In this document: in pieces, positions 1 through 7,616 of the stretch
Position numbering within the stretch: position 1 is the stretch's first letter
Layout of the letters: every line of letters begins with the position of its first letter
NCBI GenBank assembly: GCA_009782435.1
Contig: WRJA01000011.1
Location: forward strand, 1 to 39,773
Origin: Oscillospiraceae bacterium
GTDB lineage: Bacteria > Bacillota > Clostridia > Oscillospirales > Oscillospiraceae
DNA: 39,773 nt
Reading direction: 5' to 3'
Notes under the pieces: model-generated
Told to the model about the DNA's origin: nothing
Seen by the model: only the letters and a program-made list of their open reading frames with translations
Databases searched by the model: none
Translations under genes and position numbers: made by a program

Positions 1-13
1 AAGTGAGGGGGGA

Positions 14-50
14 TTTTTCCACCGGTTTTTCCACCATATTATGGTGGAAA
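14..50. repeat. GGTGGAAA boxes at left edge (possible operator)
   Basis: Two direct copies of TTTTTCCACC (14-23 and 26-35, 12-base period) are followed by an inverted copy, giving arms TTTCCACCAT (28-37) and ATGGTGGAAA (41-50) around a 3-base centre. Read on the minus strand these are repeated GGTGGAAA boxes. Similar GTGG-rich repeats occur ahead of mraZ in Firmicutes, but no mraZ gene is inside the window and the period is 12 rather than 10, so this assignment is a guess. Confidence 0.3.
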
Positions 51-94
51 GTGGTGCTTTTCGGTGCTTGAGACGTGTTAAGATTTGAGAATAG

Positions 95-129
95 AAAAAT
101 CCTGTAGCCGTTGAAGCTACAGGATTTTC
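95..129 (-). terminator. Intrinsic terminator after tRNA-Trp
   Basis: On the minus strand an AAAATCCTGTAGC arm pairs with GCTACAGGATTTT around a 7-base loop and continues into a T-rich tail. It lies just 3' of the tRNA-Trp gene, as expected for a single-gene tRNA unit. Confidence 0.75.
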
Positions 130-132
130 TGT

Positions 133-208
<76 letters not shown>

Positions 209-235
209 GTATGTATTGCGCCGCTTTTTGAGGTT

Positions 236-241
236 ATTATA
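236..241 (-). promoter_or_regulatory. Probable -10 element for tRNA-Trp
   Basis: A minus-strand TATAAT lies about 28 bases before the tRNA 5' end. The hexamer 17 bases upstream (TTCGCG) is a poor -35. A second candidate further upstream is TTGCAT, 17 bases, TACGCT. Only one is likely to be used. Confidence 0.4.
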
Positions 242-314
242 TAGGATGGTTTTCTTATCGCGAAACAGCGTATCATAAGCCGGCTGCAAATGCAAGGAAA
301 GTTTCCGCTTCGCT

Positions 315-1259
315 TTAAAACATGCCGAACTGTTTGCAGAGGAAGGTCCATAAAAACATGGTGACGCAGGAAACAACCGATGTGGCGACCACTATGCCGG
401 CGGCGAGGTCGGCATCGCCGCCCATGCTCTGCGCCATGACAAAGGATGTGACCGCGGCGGGCGAGGCGAAAATAATCAAAGCTGTAATGAATTCGATGCC
501 GCGAAAACCGAAAAACGCCGCCGCGGGCAGGCAAAAGGCCGGAATGATGATGAGCCTGAATAAAGAGGTTACGACGAGGTCGCGTCTGTTTTCGCCGACG
601 CCTGTCGCGCGAAAACACGCGCCCAGCAAAAACAGCATCAAAGGCGTAGCCATGACGCTGACGTCGCTCACGATGACGTCAAGGATATAAGGCAGTCTGA
701 CGCCCGATATAAGCGCCGCTATGCCGCATACGGCGCTGACTATAAGAGGGTTTTTTACAATGGCGATCAGCACTTCCCGTATGCTTGTGCGGTTGCCGCG
801 ATAGTGTTCGAGCGTTATGACCGCCAAAACATTGAAAAGCGGCGCGGCCACTGCCGTCATAACGGCGGCAACGCCGAGATCGCCGCCGCCGGTTAGAGAG
901 GAAGCCAAAGGCATGCCGAGTATGACGTAATTGCTCCGAAACATGCCCTGTATCATTACCCCTCTTTTTTCCGGCTTTTTTTCGACTGCCCGCGTTATCA
1001 GCGACGACAAGGCGTATACGATAAGTATTCCGGCCGCGCAGAAAATTATCAGCTTCGGTTTGACTGAGGCGGCAAGGTTTGTGCGGTATATGATATTAAA
1101 CAGAAGACACGGCAGTATGACGCGAAAAGCCGCGTTGTTTATTTTCAGCGCGGATGCGTAATCGATGAGCTTCATTCTTTGAGCCAGATAGCCGAGCGCG
1201 ATGACGCCGAACATAGGCGCAACGGCGTTTACGGAAATGATCAGATTCTCCAAACACAC
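315..1259 (-). CDS. AEC family transporter (auxin efflux carrier type)
   Basis: This 314-residue protein is almost wholly hydrophobic, with about ten predicted membrane helices in two five-helix halves. That is the Mem_trans fold of auxin/malonate efflux carriers. The opening (NAVAPMFGVIALGYLAQR), the central FRSNYVILGMPLA and the late GGDADLAAGIVVATSVVS segments are typical of bacterial AEC proteins. Family members export organic anions; the substrate cannot be read from sequence. The start is GTG at 1259 behind a weak purine-rich stretch; no better start is in frame nearby. A promoter-like TTGTTT-17-TAAACT lies just upstream. It is probably monocistronic. Confidence 0.85.
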   Translation of the reverse strand: MCLENLIISVNAVAPMFGVIALGYLAQRMKLIDYASALKINNAAFRVILPCLLFNIIYRTNLAASVKPKLIIFCAAGILIVYALSSLITRAVEKKPEKRGVMIQGMFRSNYVILGMPLASSLTGGGDLGVAAVMTAVAAPLFNVLAVITLEHYRGNRTSIREVLIAIVKNPLIVSAVCGIAALISGVRLPYILDVIVSDVSVMATPLMLFLLGACFRATGVGENRRDLVVTSLFRLIIIPAFCLPAAAFFGFRGIEFITALIIFASPAAVTSFVMAQSMGGDADLAAGIVVATSVVSCVTMFLWTFLCKQFGMF

Positions 1260-1285
1260 ACTTCTTTTCTGAAATCGTTATTTAC

Positions 1286-1314
1286 AGTTTACAACACCGG
1301 CCGCCGGAAAACAA
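1286..1314 (-). promoter_or_regulatory. Promoter for the AEC transporter gene
   Basis: On the minus strand, TTGTTT (1309-1314) and TAAACT (1286-1291) are separated by 17 bases, a reasonable sigma-A promoter about 27 bases ahead of the GTG start. Confidence 0.5.
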
Positions 1315-1361
1315 GCGCCGGCAAAGCGTGAATGACCGGCTTTTCACGGTATTTGTTCCCG

Positions 1362-1390
1362 TTGCATAAGTATCGGGCGGGTGCTATACT
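1362..1390 (+). promoter_or_regulatory. Promoter for folT-ruvX-deoC
   Basis: TTGCAT (1362-1367) and TATACT (1385-1390) are spaced by 17 bases. The leader to the folT start is about 75 bases. I looked for the conserved core of the tetrahydrofolate riboswitch in it and did not recognise one. Confidence 0.6.
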
Positions 1391-1471
1391 GAAGCAGGAA
1401 TTTAAACCGACCGGTATCAAGATCTGTTTCGAGCCTCGGCATAAGATAAAACGAAGGGAACAAGCGAAAAA

Positions 1472-1981
1472 ATGAACGAGGGGATTTCCGTTCGCTCCGT
1501 CAGCCGGGCGGCGGCGCTCGCGGCGGCGGAGGTCGCGCTGTCGCGTTTTTTGTCTGTCAACACATTCAATATGAAAATCGGTTTCGGTTTTGTGCCCATA
1601 GTGCTGTGCGCCGTTATGCTCGGCCCGGTATGGGCTGCGGCGGTATATGCGCTGTCGGATTTTTTGGGCGCCGTCTTATTTCCGATAGGACCTTATTTTC
1701 CGGGATTTACGCTTACCGCGGCGCTTTCGGGGCTGGCGTTCGGCTTTTTCCTTTACAGGCGGGAGGTGAGGATATTTCCTCATGTCATCGGCGCTGTGTT
1801 TACCTCTTGCGTTGTGCTCGGCCTCGGACTTAATACGCTGTGGATAGCATTGCTTTATGAAAAAGCGATTTGGGCGATAATACCGGGAAGGCTGCTTCAG
1901 TGCGTTATTCTGATATCGGCGCAAACGGCGCTCATCCCTTTGATCTGCAGAGTTTCCGAAAGGCTGAAAGGGGCGGCTTGA
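1472..1981 (+). CDS. folT: Folate ECF transporter S component (FolT-like)
   Basis: A 169-residue integral membrane protein of about five or six helices, the usual size of an energy-coupling-factor substrate-binding (S) subunit. The N-terminal region RFLSVNTFNMKIGFGFVPI followed by LGPVWAA and DFLGAVLFPIGPYFPGFT matches the folate-specific S-component family. It would bind folates and work with a shared EcfA-EcfA'-EcfT module encoded elsewhere. The ATG is preceded by an AAGGGA stretch at a long spacing, so the ribosome site is weak. It overlaps its neighbour: the TGA stop is immediately followed by the TTG start of ruvX. The residues fit FolT better than QueT or PanT, but specificity is inferred. 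Confidence 0.8.
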   Translation: MNEGISVRSVSRAAALAAAEVALSRFLSVNTFNMKIGFGFVPIVLCAVMLGPVWAAAVYALSDFLGAVLFPIGPYFPGFTLTAALSGLAFGFFLYRREVRIFPHVIGAVFTSCVVLGLGLNTLWIALLYEKAIWAIIPGRLLQCVILISAQTALIPLICRVSERLKGAA

Positions 1982-2395
1982 TTGAGGATCATGGCAGTGG
2001 ATTACGGCGACGCGCGTACCGGGATCGCGGTTTCGGATCTGACCGCGACCATTTGCGGCGAAGCTCTGACGATCGAAGAACACGACATGAGAAACGCTGC
2101 GCGGCGAATCGCGCTCACGGCTGCGGAAAAAAACGTATCGCGTATCGTTTTGGGATTGCCGCTCAATATGGACGGGACGGAAGGGCCGCGCGCGGAAAAA
2201 AGCCGTGAGTTTGCAAAACTCTTGACCGACGAGTCAGGGCTTGAGGTGCTGTTTCGCGACGAGCGGAAAACGACTGTCGACGCGCACAGGATTTTGAGCG
2301 AGAACGGTAAACGCATGAAAAAACATAAAAAAAACGTGGACGCCGTCGCCGCGGCGCTGATTTTGGAAAGCTATCTGCGTGAACCGAAGCGATGA
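1982..2395 (+). CDS. ruvX: Putative pre-16S rRNA nuclease / Holliday junction resolvase YqgF
   Basis: A 137-residue RNase H-fold protein of the YqgF/RuvX family, implicated in 16S rRNA 5'-end maturation and, by homology, junction resolution. The opening MRIMAVDYGDARTGIAVSD carries the first catalytic aspartate. GLPLNMDGTEGPRA is the family's middle motif, and DERKTT and VDAVAAALIL carry the remaining acidic residues. I chose the TTG start at 1982 over the ATG three codons later because AAAGGGG sits at good distance from TTG and the MRI opening matches homologs. It directly abuts folT, so it is translationally coupled. Confidence 0.92.
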   Translation: MRIMAVDYGDARTGIAVSDLTATICGEALTIEEHDMRNAARRIALTAAEKNVSRIVLGLPLNMDGTEGPRAEKSREFAKLLTDESGLEVLFRDERKTTVDAHRILSENGKRMKKHKKNVDAVAAALILESYLREPKR

Positions 2396-2447
2396 GCGAC
2401 CGCGGCGATCCGGCTGTTTGAATTGATCGCAAAGGAGTTAACATAAA

Positions 2448-3104
2448 ATGAATATGCGAGATATATTGAGTCGCTGCGACCATACCCTCCTGCGCCCGGA
2501 AGCCCGGGCGGAGGAGATCATCAGACTTTGCGATGAGGGGATGAAATACGGCACAGCCTCGGTGTGCATACCGCCATGCTGTGTCCCGGCGGCCAAAGAG
2601 CATGTCAAAGACAGGCTGAGAATATGCACCGTTATCGGATTTCCGAACGGTTATTCGACAACAGCCGTAAAACTGGCGGAAACGAAAGACGCGCAAGAAA
2701 ACGGCGCCGACGAGATCGATATGGTGATAAACATATCGGATTTAAAAAGCGGGAGGTTTGAATCTGTTGCCGGCGAAATTAAAGAGCTGAAATCGATTTG
2801 CGGCCGGCAAATATTGAAAGTGATCATAGAAACCTGCCTCTTATCCGACGATGAAAAGAAAAAAATGTGCGAGATCGTCTCGGAGTCGGGAGCGGATTTC
2901 ATAAAAACGTCGACCGGTTTTTCGACCGGCGGAGCGACCGGAGAAGACGTGGCGCTGCTTCGTAAATACTGCGCTTCGCATGTTAAGATCAAAGCGTCGG
3001 GGGGAATTTCAACGATTGCGGACGCTGAAAATTTCATTGAACTCGGCGCTGACCGGCTCGGCACGAGTCGTATTGTCAAGCTTGCCGCCGAAGCGGGATT
3101 GTAA
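2448..3104 (+). CDS. deoC: Deoxyribose-phosphate aldolase
   Basis: A 218-residue class I aldolase that splits 2-deoxyribose 5-phosphate into acetaldehyde and glyceraldehyde 3-phosphate in deoxynucleoside catabolism. The Schiff-base lysine is K153 in FIKTSTGFSTGGAT. The supporting acid/base pair is D91 (EIDMVIN) and K182 (KIKASGGI). The phosphate site ASGGI and GTSR are also present. AAAGGAG lies about 9 bases before the ATG. It is 52 bases downstream of ruvX on the same strand and probably shares the folT promoter. No deoA, deoB or deoD is in the window. It is full length for the short bacterial form. Confidence 0.95.
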   Translation: MNMRDILSRCDHTLLRPEARAEEIIRLCDEGMKYGTASVCIPPCCVPAAKEHVKDRLRICTVIGFPNGYSTTAVKLAETKDAQENGADEIDMVINISDLKSGRFESVAGEIKELKSICGRQILKVIIETCLLSDDEKKKMCEIVSESGADFIKTSTGFSTGGATGEDVALLRKYCASHVKIKASGGISTIADAENFIELGADRLGTSRIVKLAAEAGL

Positions 3105-3134
3105 GAAATATCAAGAATCGCCGCGCACATTACA

Positions 3135-3152
3135 CATATGATTATACATATG
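3135..3152. repeat. CATATG-6-CATATG palindromic element after deoC
   Basis: Two copies of CATATG flank ATTATA between deoC and the hybrid kinase. It could be an operator or just AT-rich intergenic sequence. No clear terminator for deoC is visible. Confidence 0.25.
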
Positions 3153-3193
3153 ATAACAGCGCGTCGCATTTACAGCGCCGTGCTGTTTGTTTA

Positions 3194-3208
3194 TGATAAT
3201 TATTATCG
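3194..3208. promoter_or_regulatory. Fur-like 7-1-7 box
   Basis: TGATAAT, T, ATTATCG matches 14 of 15 positions of the Bacillus-type Fur box (TGATAAT-N-ATTATCA). It lies about 19 bases upstream of the -35 element of the hybrid kinase promoter. PerR and Zur boxes match less well. Regulation by iron is inferred from the site alone. Confidence 0.45.
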
Positions 3209-3226
3209 ACATTTGTCGGATTTACC

Positions 3227-3254
3227 TTGTGCCGGCGTAAAAAACGTGTATAAT
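3227..3254 (+). promoter_or_regulatory. Promoter for the GAF/PAS hybrid kinase
   Basis: TTGTGC (3227-3232) and a perfect TATAAT (3249-3254) are spaced by 16 bases. Transcription would start near 3261, which argues against translation from the in-frame TTG at 3260 and for the ATG at 3344. Confidence 0.6.
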
Positions 3255-3343
3255 AATATTTGAACTGTTATGCTTTATCGTTGCCCGAAAGCGCGCTTTC
3301 GCCGGTTGTTCGCCGACGAGCGGGAGAGGTAACCGCGAAACTG

Positions 3344-6300
3344 ATGGATATGTCCGGTGATTTTTTAAAAAGACGCGCGGAATATACCGAGGCGCTGCAC
3401 AGATCGATCGGGATATTTTTATCTGAATCCGGTGAAGATTTGGACGCTGTTATGTCAAACGGATTGCGCCCGGTTGCCGTCGCGGCGGAATTGGATCGCA
3501 TTATCGTTTACAAACTCATTGATACAGACTGCGGAAAGCGTTTCAGTCAAGTCTGCCGTTGGGTCAAAACGGAAGACGGGACGGCGGCGCTCGACGAAGA
3601 ATTGATAATCCTGCCTAATGACCCGGCCATTGAAAAATGGATCGAGACTATGTCGAAAGGCGGTTTCGTAAACATACAGACCTGTAATATGACTGCCGGG
3701 GAAAAGGTTTTTTTAAGCACTTACGGCGTATTGTCGATGTTGTTGGCGCCTGTCTTCGCAAACGGCGAATTATGGGGCGCTATCGCTTTTCAAGACCACA
3801 CTAACGAGAGAACTTTTGATGACATAACGATTGAACTCTTATCTTCATCAGCTATCGTTTGCGCCGACGCTTATATCAGAGCGGAGAAGACGGCTATTGC
3901 CGATAAAGCCGCTGCTGATCTGAAACGCGGTAAAGAACACACCGACACGCTGAACATGGTGGCGGAACTGCTTATCGCGCAAAGCGGAGATTCGATCGAG
4001 GATGCGATGACAGAGGGAATAAAAATGATAGCCGATCTGATCGATGCGGACCGGTTTTCAATTTTCCGAAATTTTCCCGGGGGTGACGGACTGCACTCGT
4101 CACAGATATACCGCTGGGACAGAATGTCAGGCGGCACCACTGAACCGAACAGCGCTTTTTCCGACGTCAGGTACGTTAAGATAATGCCGACTTGGGAACA
4201 GATTTTCATCGAAAATAAAACGGTCAACAGTCCGGTGAGATTATTGCCGGAAACGGAGGCCGCCGTTTTTTTTGCTTCCGGCGCCGTATCTGTCTTTGCC
4301 GCTCCCGTGTATATAAAAGACGTCTTTTGGGGATGCGCGATTTTTGAGGACCACGAGAACGAGCGTGTTTTTGATGATGATTTGGTAAAAATGATGCGTT
4401 CGGCGGCTTATTTATGCGCGAATACCTTGATACGCGCCGAAATGGAACGCGAAATAACCGCCGAAAAAAATCTTGCCCGCGATATGGTCAACGCCGCGCC
4501 CACCGGGCTGATTGTTTGGGACAAAGACCTGAATATCCTCGATTGCAGCGATGCGATCACTGAAATATTCGGCGTTTCAAAACAGTATTTTATCGACCGA
4601 TTCAACGAGTTCTCACCCGAATACCAGGCTGACGGGGCGCTGTCTCACGAAAAAAAGGATGTTATGCTGAAACGGGCGCTCGAAGGTGAAGATGTGGTTT
4701 TTGAGTGGATGCACCGGTCGTTCTCAGGTGAATTCATACCCTGCGAGGTCATGATGACCCGCGTTGTATACAATAATGAATTCCTGCTGCTCATATACAT
4801 ATATGATTTGCGCGAGATCAAAAAAATGGAAAAAGAAGTCGCCGCGGCGGAACACACTCAGCTTATGATCGACGCCACGCCGTTAGGCTGTATATTAGCC
4901 GATGAAGGTTCCGGCATTGTGACCTGCAATAAGTCGGCGGTGGAGCTGTTCAAAGCGGCTGCCAAGGAGGAGTTGATCGATTCTTTTTATTCTCTCGGGC
5001 CGGAATACCAACAGGACGGCAGTTTGACTCGCGAGGTTATCGAGAAGGCTATCGGGAAAGCTTTCGGAGAAGGTTACAGCTCTGTAGAGGTCACGCTCAG
5101 AGATACCGCCGGCGAATTCATTCCGTGCGAAGTCACGACAGTGCGCGTAGAATACAAAGGCGGGTATGTCGCGGCCGTATACATACGCGACCTGCGTAAG
5201 CTGAATGAACTGCTCAAAGAGATACATGATGAGAAAGAGCGATTTACGCATGCGGCGCATTGGTACGAATCGCTTCTTGACGCAATGCCGTTTGTTGTCA
5301 CGGCTCAGGATATGAATGAAAAATTCACATTTATAAACGCGGCCGCTGAGGATATCTTTGAGAAGAACAAGCATGATGTTATCGGCATGCCGTGCAACCT
5401 GTTGGGGCTGAATATCTGCAAAACGGAGAATTGTGCCATAGCCTGCGCCAAAAGGGGTCGGATGCGAACTTATTTCACGCATGAAGACAGCTCCTATCAG
5501 GCGGACGTTAAGATAATCAAAGGATTGAGCGGCGAGGACATCGGGTATATCGAAATCATTCAAAACATAACAAAAACTGAGCGTATTTCAAGACAGCAAG
5601 CGGAAGCGGAAGCGGCCGGTAACGCGAAATCGTCTTTCTTGTCCGCCATGAGCCACGAAATCCGAACCCCGTTGAACGCGATCATCGGTATGACGAATTT
5701 TGCGCGGGGAACGGACGACTCGGAGAAAAAAGAAGAATTTTTGAGAAAAGCCGACACTGCCGCTCGCCATCTGCTGCGAATGGTCGATGAAATGCTCAGC
5801 ATTATCGACATAGAAGACGGCCGGTTCGAACTTGCACGGCGCGATTTCAGTTTCAGCGCTCTGCTGGACCGCGTAACAGCCGGGATTTGGTTTCACGCCG
5901 ACGAGAAACGCCAAACCCTGTACGCCGACATTGACCCGAATATCCCGGACATGCTCAGAGGCGACGGAGAGCGTTTGGCGAAACCATTGGATATCATTTT
6001 AGACAATGCAGTGAAATTCACGCCTGAGAATGGGGATATCCGGTTCAGCATCCGCTTGATCGGCGAAGAAAACGAAACGGTCACCTTGCAGATCGAGGTC
6101 GCCGACAACGGCGTTGGAATATCGGATGAAAAGAAAGAAGTGATTTTTAACCTGTTTGAACAGGCGGACGCAGGTATCGACAGAAAATACGGCGGAACCG
6201 GGCTGGGGCTCGCGTTAGCCAAGCGCCTTATTGAGCTTATGGGAGGCGAAATTCGGGTCGAATCCGAACTCGGAAAAGGCGCAAAATTCATCTGGACGGT

Positions 6301-7495
6301 AAAAATCGAGACTGTAAATAAAAAAGAGGACCGACGCTTTGACACAGAAGGACCATCAGATGCGAATGATACGGAAATGCCTGTTGAAAGACCGCTTCCC
6401 GTCGAGATCCGGAACAATGCATCGAGGTCGGCAATGACCGTGACATTCATTGCTCCGGATGCCGACGCTCTGATCGTTGACGACATAAGCACCAATCTCA
6501 GTGTTGCCGAGGGATTATTGCAGCCGTATAAAATCCGTGTCGATACGCGAAAAAGCGGACATGAAGCCATTGAGGTTGTTATGACAAAGCGTTATGATAT
6601 CATATTCATGGATCATTGGATGCCGGAAATGAACGGTGTGGAGACGACGCGGCGCATAAGGACTTTAGATGAAAACGACCCCTATTTCAAAAACGTACCG
6701 ATAATAGCTCTGACCGCCAATGCTGTTCCCGGCGCGCGGGAGATATTTCTTCAAAACGGTTTTAACGACTATTTGCCTAAACCGGTGGATATGAATGCAC
6801 TGAACGGAATCCTGGAAAAATGGCTTCCGGAGGGAAAACGCACGGCAGTCGATACGGAAACGGGACCGGACGACCGTTCCGGGTTGGCTGACGATATTGA
6901 TATTGAGATCGAGGGTGTTGTCGTCAATACGGGAGTCTTGCGATCCGGAGGGTCCATCGAACTGTACTTAAGAACGCTTGCCGCATTTTACGAAGACGGA
7001 ACAGAAAAATATGACGAGATAAAAAGATGCCTTAAAGACGGAGACATATCTCTTTATGCATCCTATGTCCATGCAATGAAAAGCGCCGCCGCCAACATCG
7101 GAGCCGAGAGGTTGTCTGAAGCGGCGAGGAAATTGGAAGCGGCGGCAATCAGGGGAGATGCGACCCGGATCGAAACAGATACGGAAATGTTTTTAGATGA
7201 CCTTGATTTTTTACTCGGAAATATCAGAGTCGTTTTGTCTCAAAAAAAGAGAACGCGCGAGCACCGGGACGATGATACGGATGATAACGGCAGGTTTGCC
7301 GCCGGACTTCGCGAGTTGAGAGAGGCTCTTGAGATTTTGGATGCCGGCGCCATACACGATAATATAGAAAACCTTCGCGAACTTGCGCTGACGGACGATG
7401 ATGACGCCGTTGTCAACAATATCGCATTAAAAGTTCTGATGGCCGAGTATGATGAAGCCGAGGCGCTCTTGGATTCATTGATACCGCGGGAATAA
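3344..7495 (+). CDS. Soluble hybrid histidine kinase (GAF-GAF-PAS-PAS-PAS-HisKA-HATPase-REC-Hpt)
   Basis: About 1383 residues with no membrane helix, so a cytoplasmic sensor. Approximate order: two GAF domains (20-180, 200-365), three PAS domains (375-495, 505-625, 640-755), HisKA with SHEIRTP (His codon at 5654), HATPase_c with DNAVKFTPENG, DNGVGI and GGTGLGLALA, a receiver with MDHWMPEMNG (Asp codon at 6611), an Hpt domain with HAMKSAAANIG (His codon at 7070), and a C-terminal helical tail. That is a full internal His-Asp-His relay; the final response regulator is unknown. PAS1 and PAS2 look like a tandem duplication. PAS3 carries a Cys-rich segment. The frame is open from TTG 3260, but the promoter overlaps it, so ATG 3344 behind GGGAGAGG is preferred. 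No cognate regulator is adjacent. Confidence 0.88.
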   Translation: MDMSGDFLKRRAEYTEALHRSIGIFLSESGEDLDAVMSNGLRPVAVAAELDRIIVYKLIDTDCGKRFSQVCRWVKTEDGTAALDEELIILPNDPAIEKWIETMSKGGFVNIQTCNMTAGEKVFLSTYGVLSMLLAPVFANGELWGAIAFQDHTNERTFDDITIELLSSSAIVCADAYIRAEKTAIADKAAADLKRGKEHTDTLNMVAELLIAQSGDSIEDAMTEGIKMIADLIDADRFSIFRNFPGGDGLHSSQIYRWDRMSGGTTEPNSAFSDVRYVKIMPTWEQIFIENKTVNSPVRLLPETEAAVFFASGAVSVFAAPVYIKDVFWGCAIFEDHENERVFDDDLVKMMRSAAYLCANTLIRAEMEREITAEKNLARDMVNAAPTGLIVWDKDLNILDCSDAITEIFGVSKQYFIDRFNEFSPEYQADGALSHEKKDVMLKRALEGEDVVFEWMHRSFSGEFIPCEVMMTRVVYNNEFLLLIYIYDLREIKKMEKEVAAAEHTQLMIDATPLGCILADEGSGIVTCNKSAVELFKAAAKEELIDSFYSLGPEYQQDGSLTREVIEKAIGKAFGEGYSSVEVTLRDTAGEFIPCEVTTVRVEYKGGYVAAVYIRDLRKLNELLKEIHDEKERFTHAAHWYESLLDAMPFVVTAQDMNEKFTFINAAAEDIFEKNKHDVIGMPCNLLGLNICKTENCAIACAKRGRMRTYFTHEDSSYQADVKIIKGLSGEDIGYIEIIQNITKTERISRQQAEAEAAGNAKSSFLSAMSHEIRTPLNAIIGMTNFARGTDDSEKKEEFLRKADTAARHLLRMVDEMLSIIDIEDGRFELARRDFSFSALLDRVTAGIWFHADEKRQTLYADIDPNIPDMLRGDGERLAKPLDIILDNAVKFTPENGDIRFSIRLIGEENETVTLQIEVADNGVGISDEKKEVIFNLFEQADAGIDRKYGGTGLGLALAKRLIELMGGEIRVESELGKGAKFIWTVKIETVNKKEDRRFDTEGPSDANDTEMPVERPLPVEIRNNASRSAMTVTFIAPDADALIVDDISTNLSVAEGLLQPYKIRVDTRKSGHEAIEVVMTKRYDIIFMDHWMPEMNGVETTRRIRTLDENDPYFKNVPIIALTANAVPGAREIFLQNGFNDYLPKPVDMNALNGILEKWLPEGKRTAVDTETGPDDRSGLADDIDIEIEGVVVNTGVLRSGGSIELYLRTLAAFYEDGTEKYDEIKRCLKDGDISLYASYVHAMKSAAANIGAERLSEAARKLEAAAIRGDATRIETDTEMFLDDLDFLLGNIRVVLSQKKRTREHRDDDTDDNGRFAAGLRELREALEILDAGAIHDNIENLRELALTDDDDAVVNNIALKVLMAEYDEAEALLDSLIPRE

Positions 7496-7513
7496 AAGCG
7501 AGCGATTTTATGA

Positions 7514-7565
7514 AAAACCCGTCGCCGGCTGAAACCGTTATAAGTTTCAGCCGGCGACGGGTTTT
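7514..7565. terminator. Strong bidirectional terminator
   Basis: A 22-base perfect stem (arms 7514-7535 and 7544-7565) with an 8-base loop, flanked by A-run and T-run, sits between the convergent kinase and MATE genes and can serve both. Confidence 0.9.
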
Positions 7566-7616
7566 GATATTTGCGGCGATCGCCGTCGTTGTTTCGGAAA
7601 TCTTGAGATTCAGGCG

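Noticed and set aside
1391-1471. Tetrahydrofolate riboswitch before folT
   Set aside because: The leader lacks the conserved pairing elements I know for that class, so no riboswitch was called.
3260-3343. N-terminal extension of the hybrid kinase from TTG 3260
   Set aside because: It overlaps the transcription start predicted by the TATAAT promoter and has no ribosome site.
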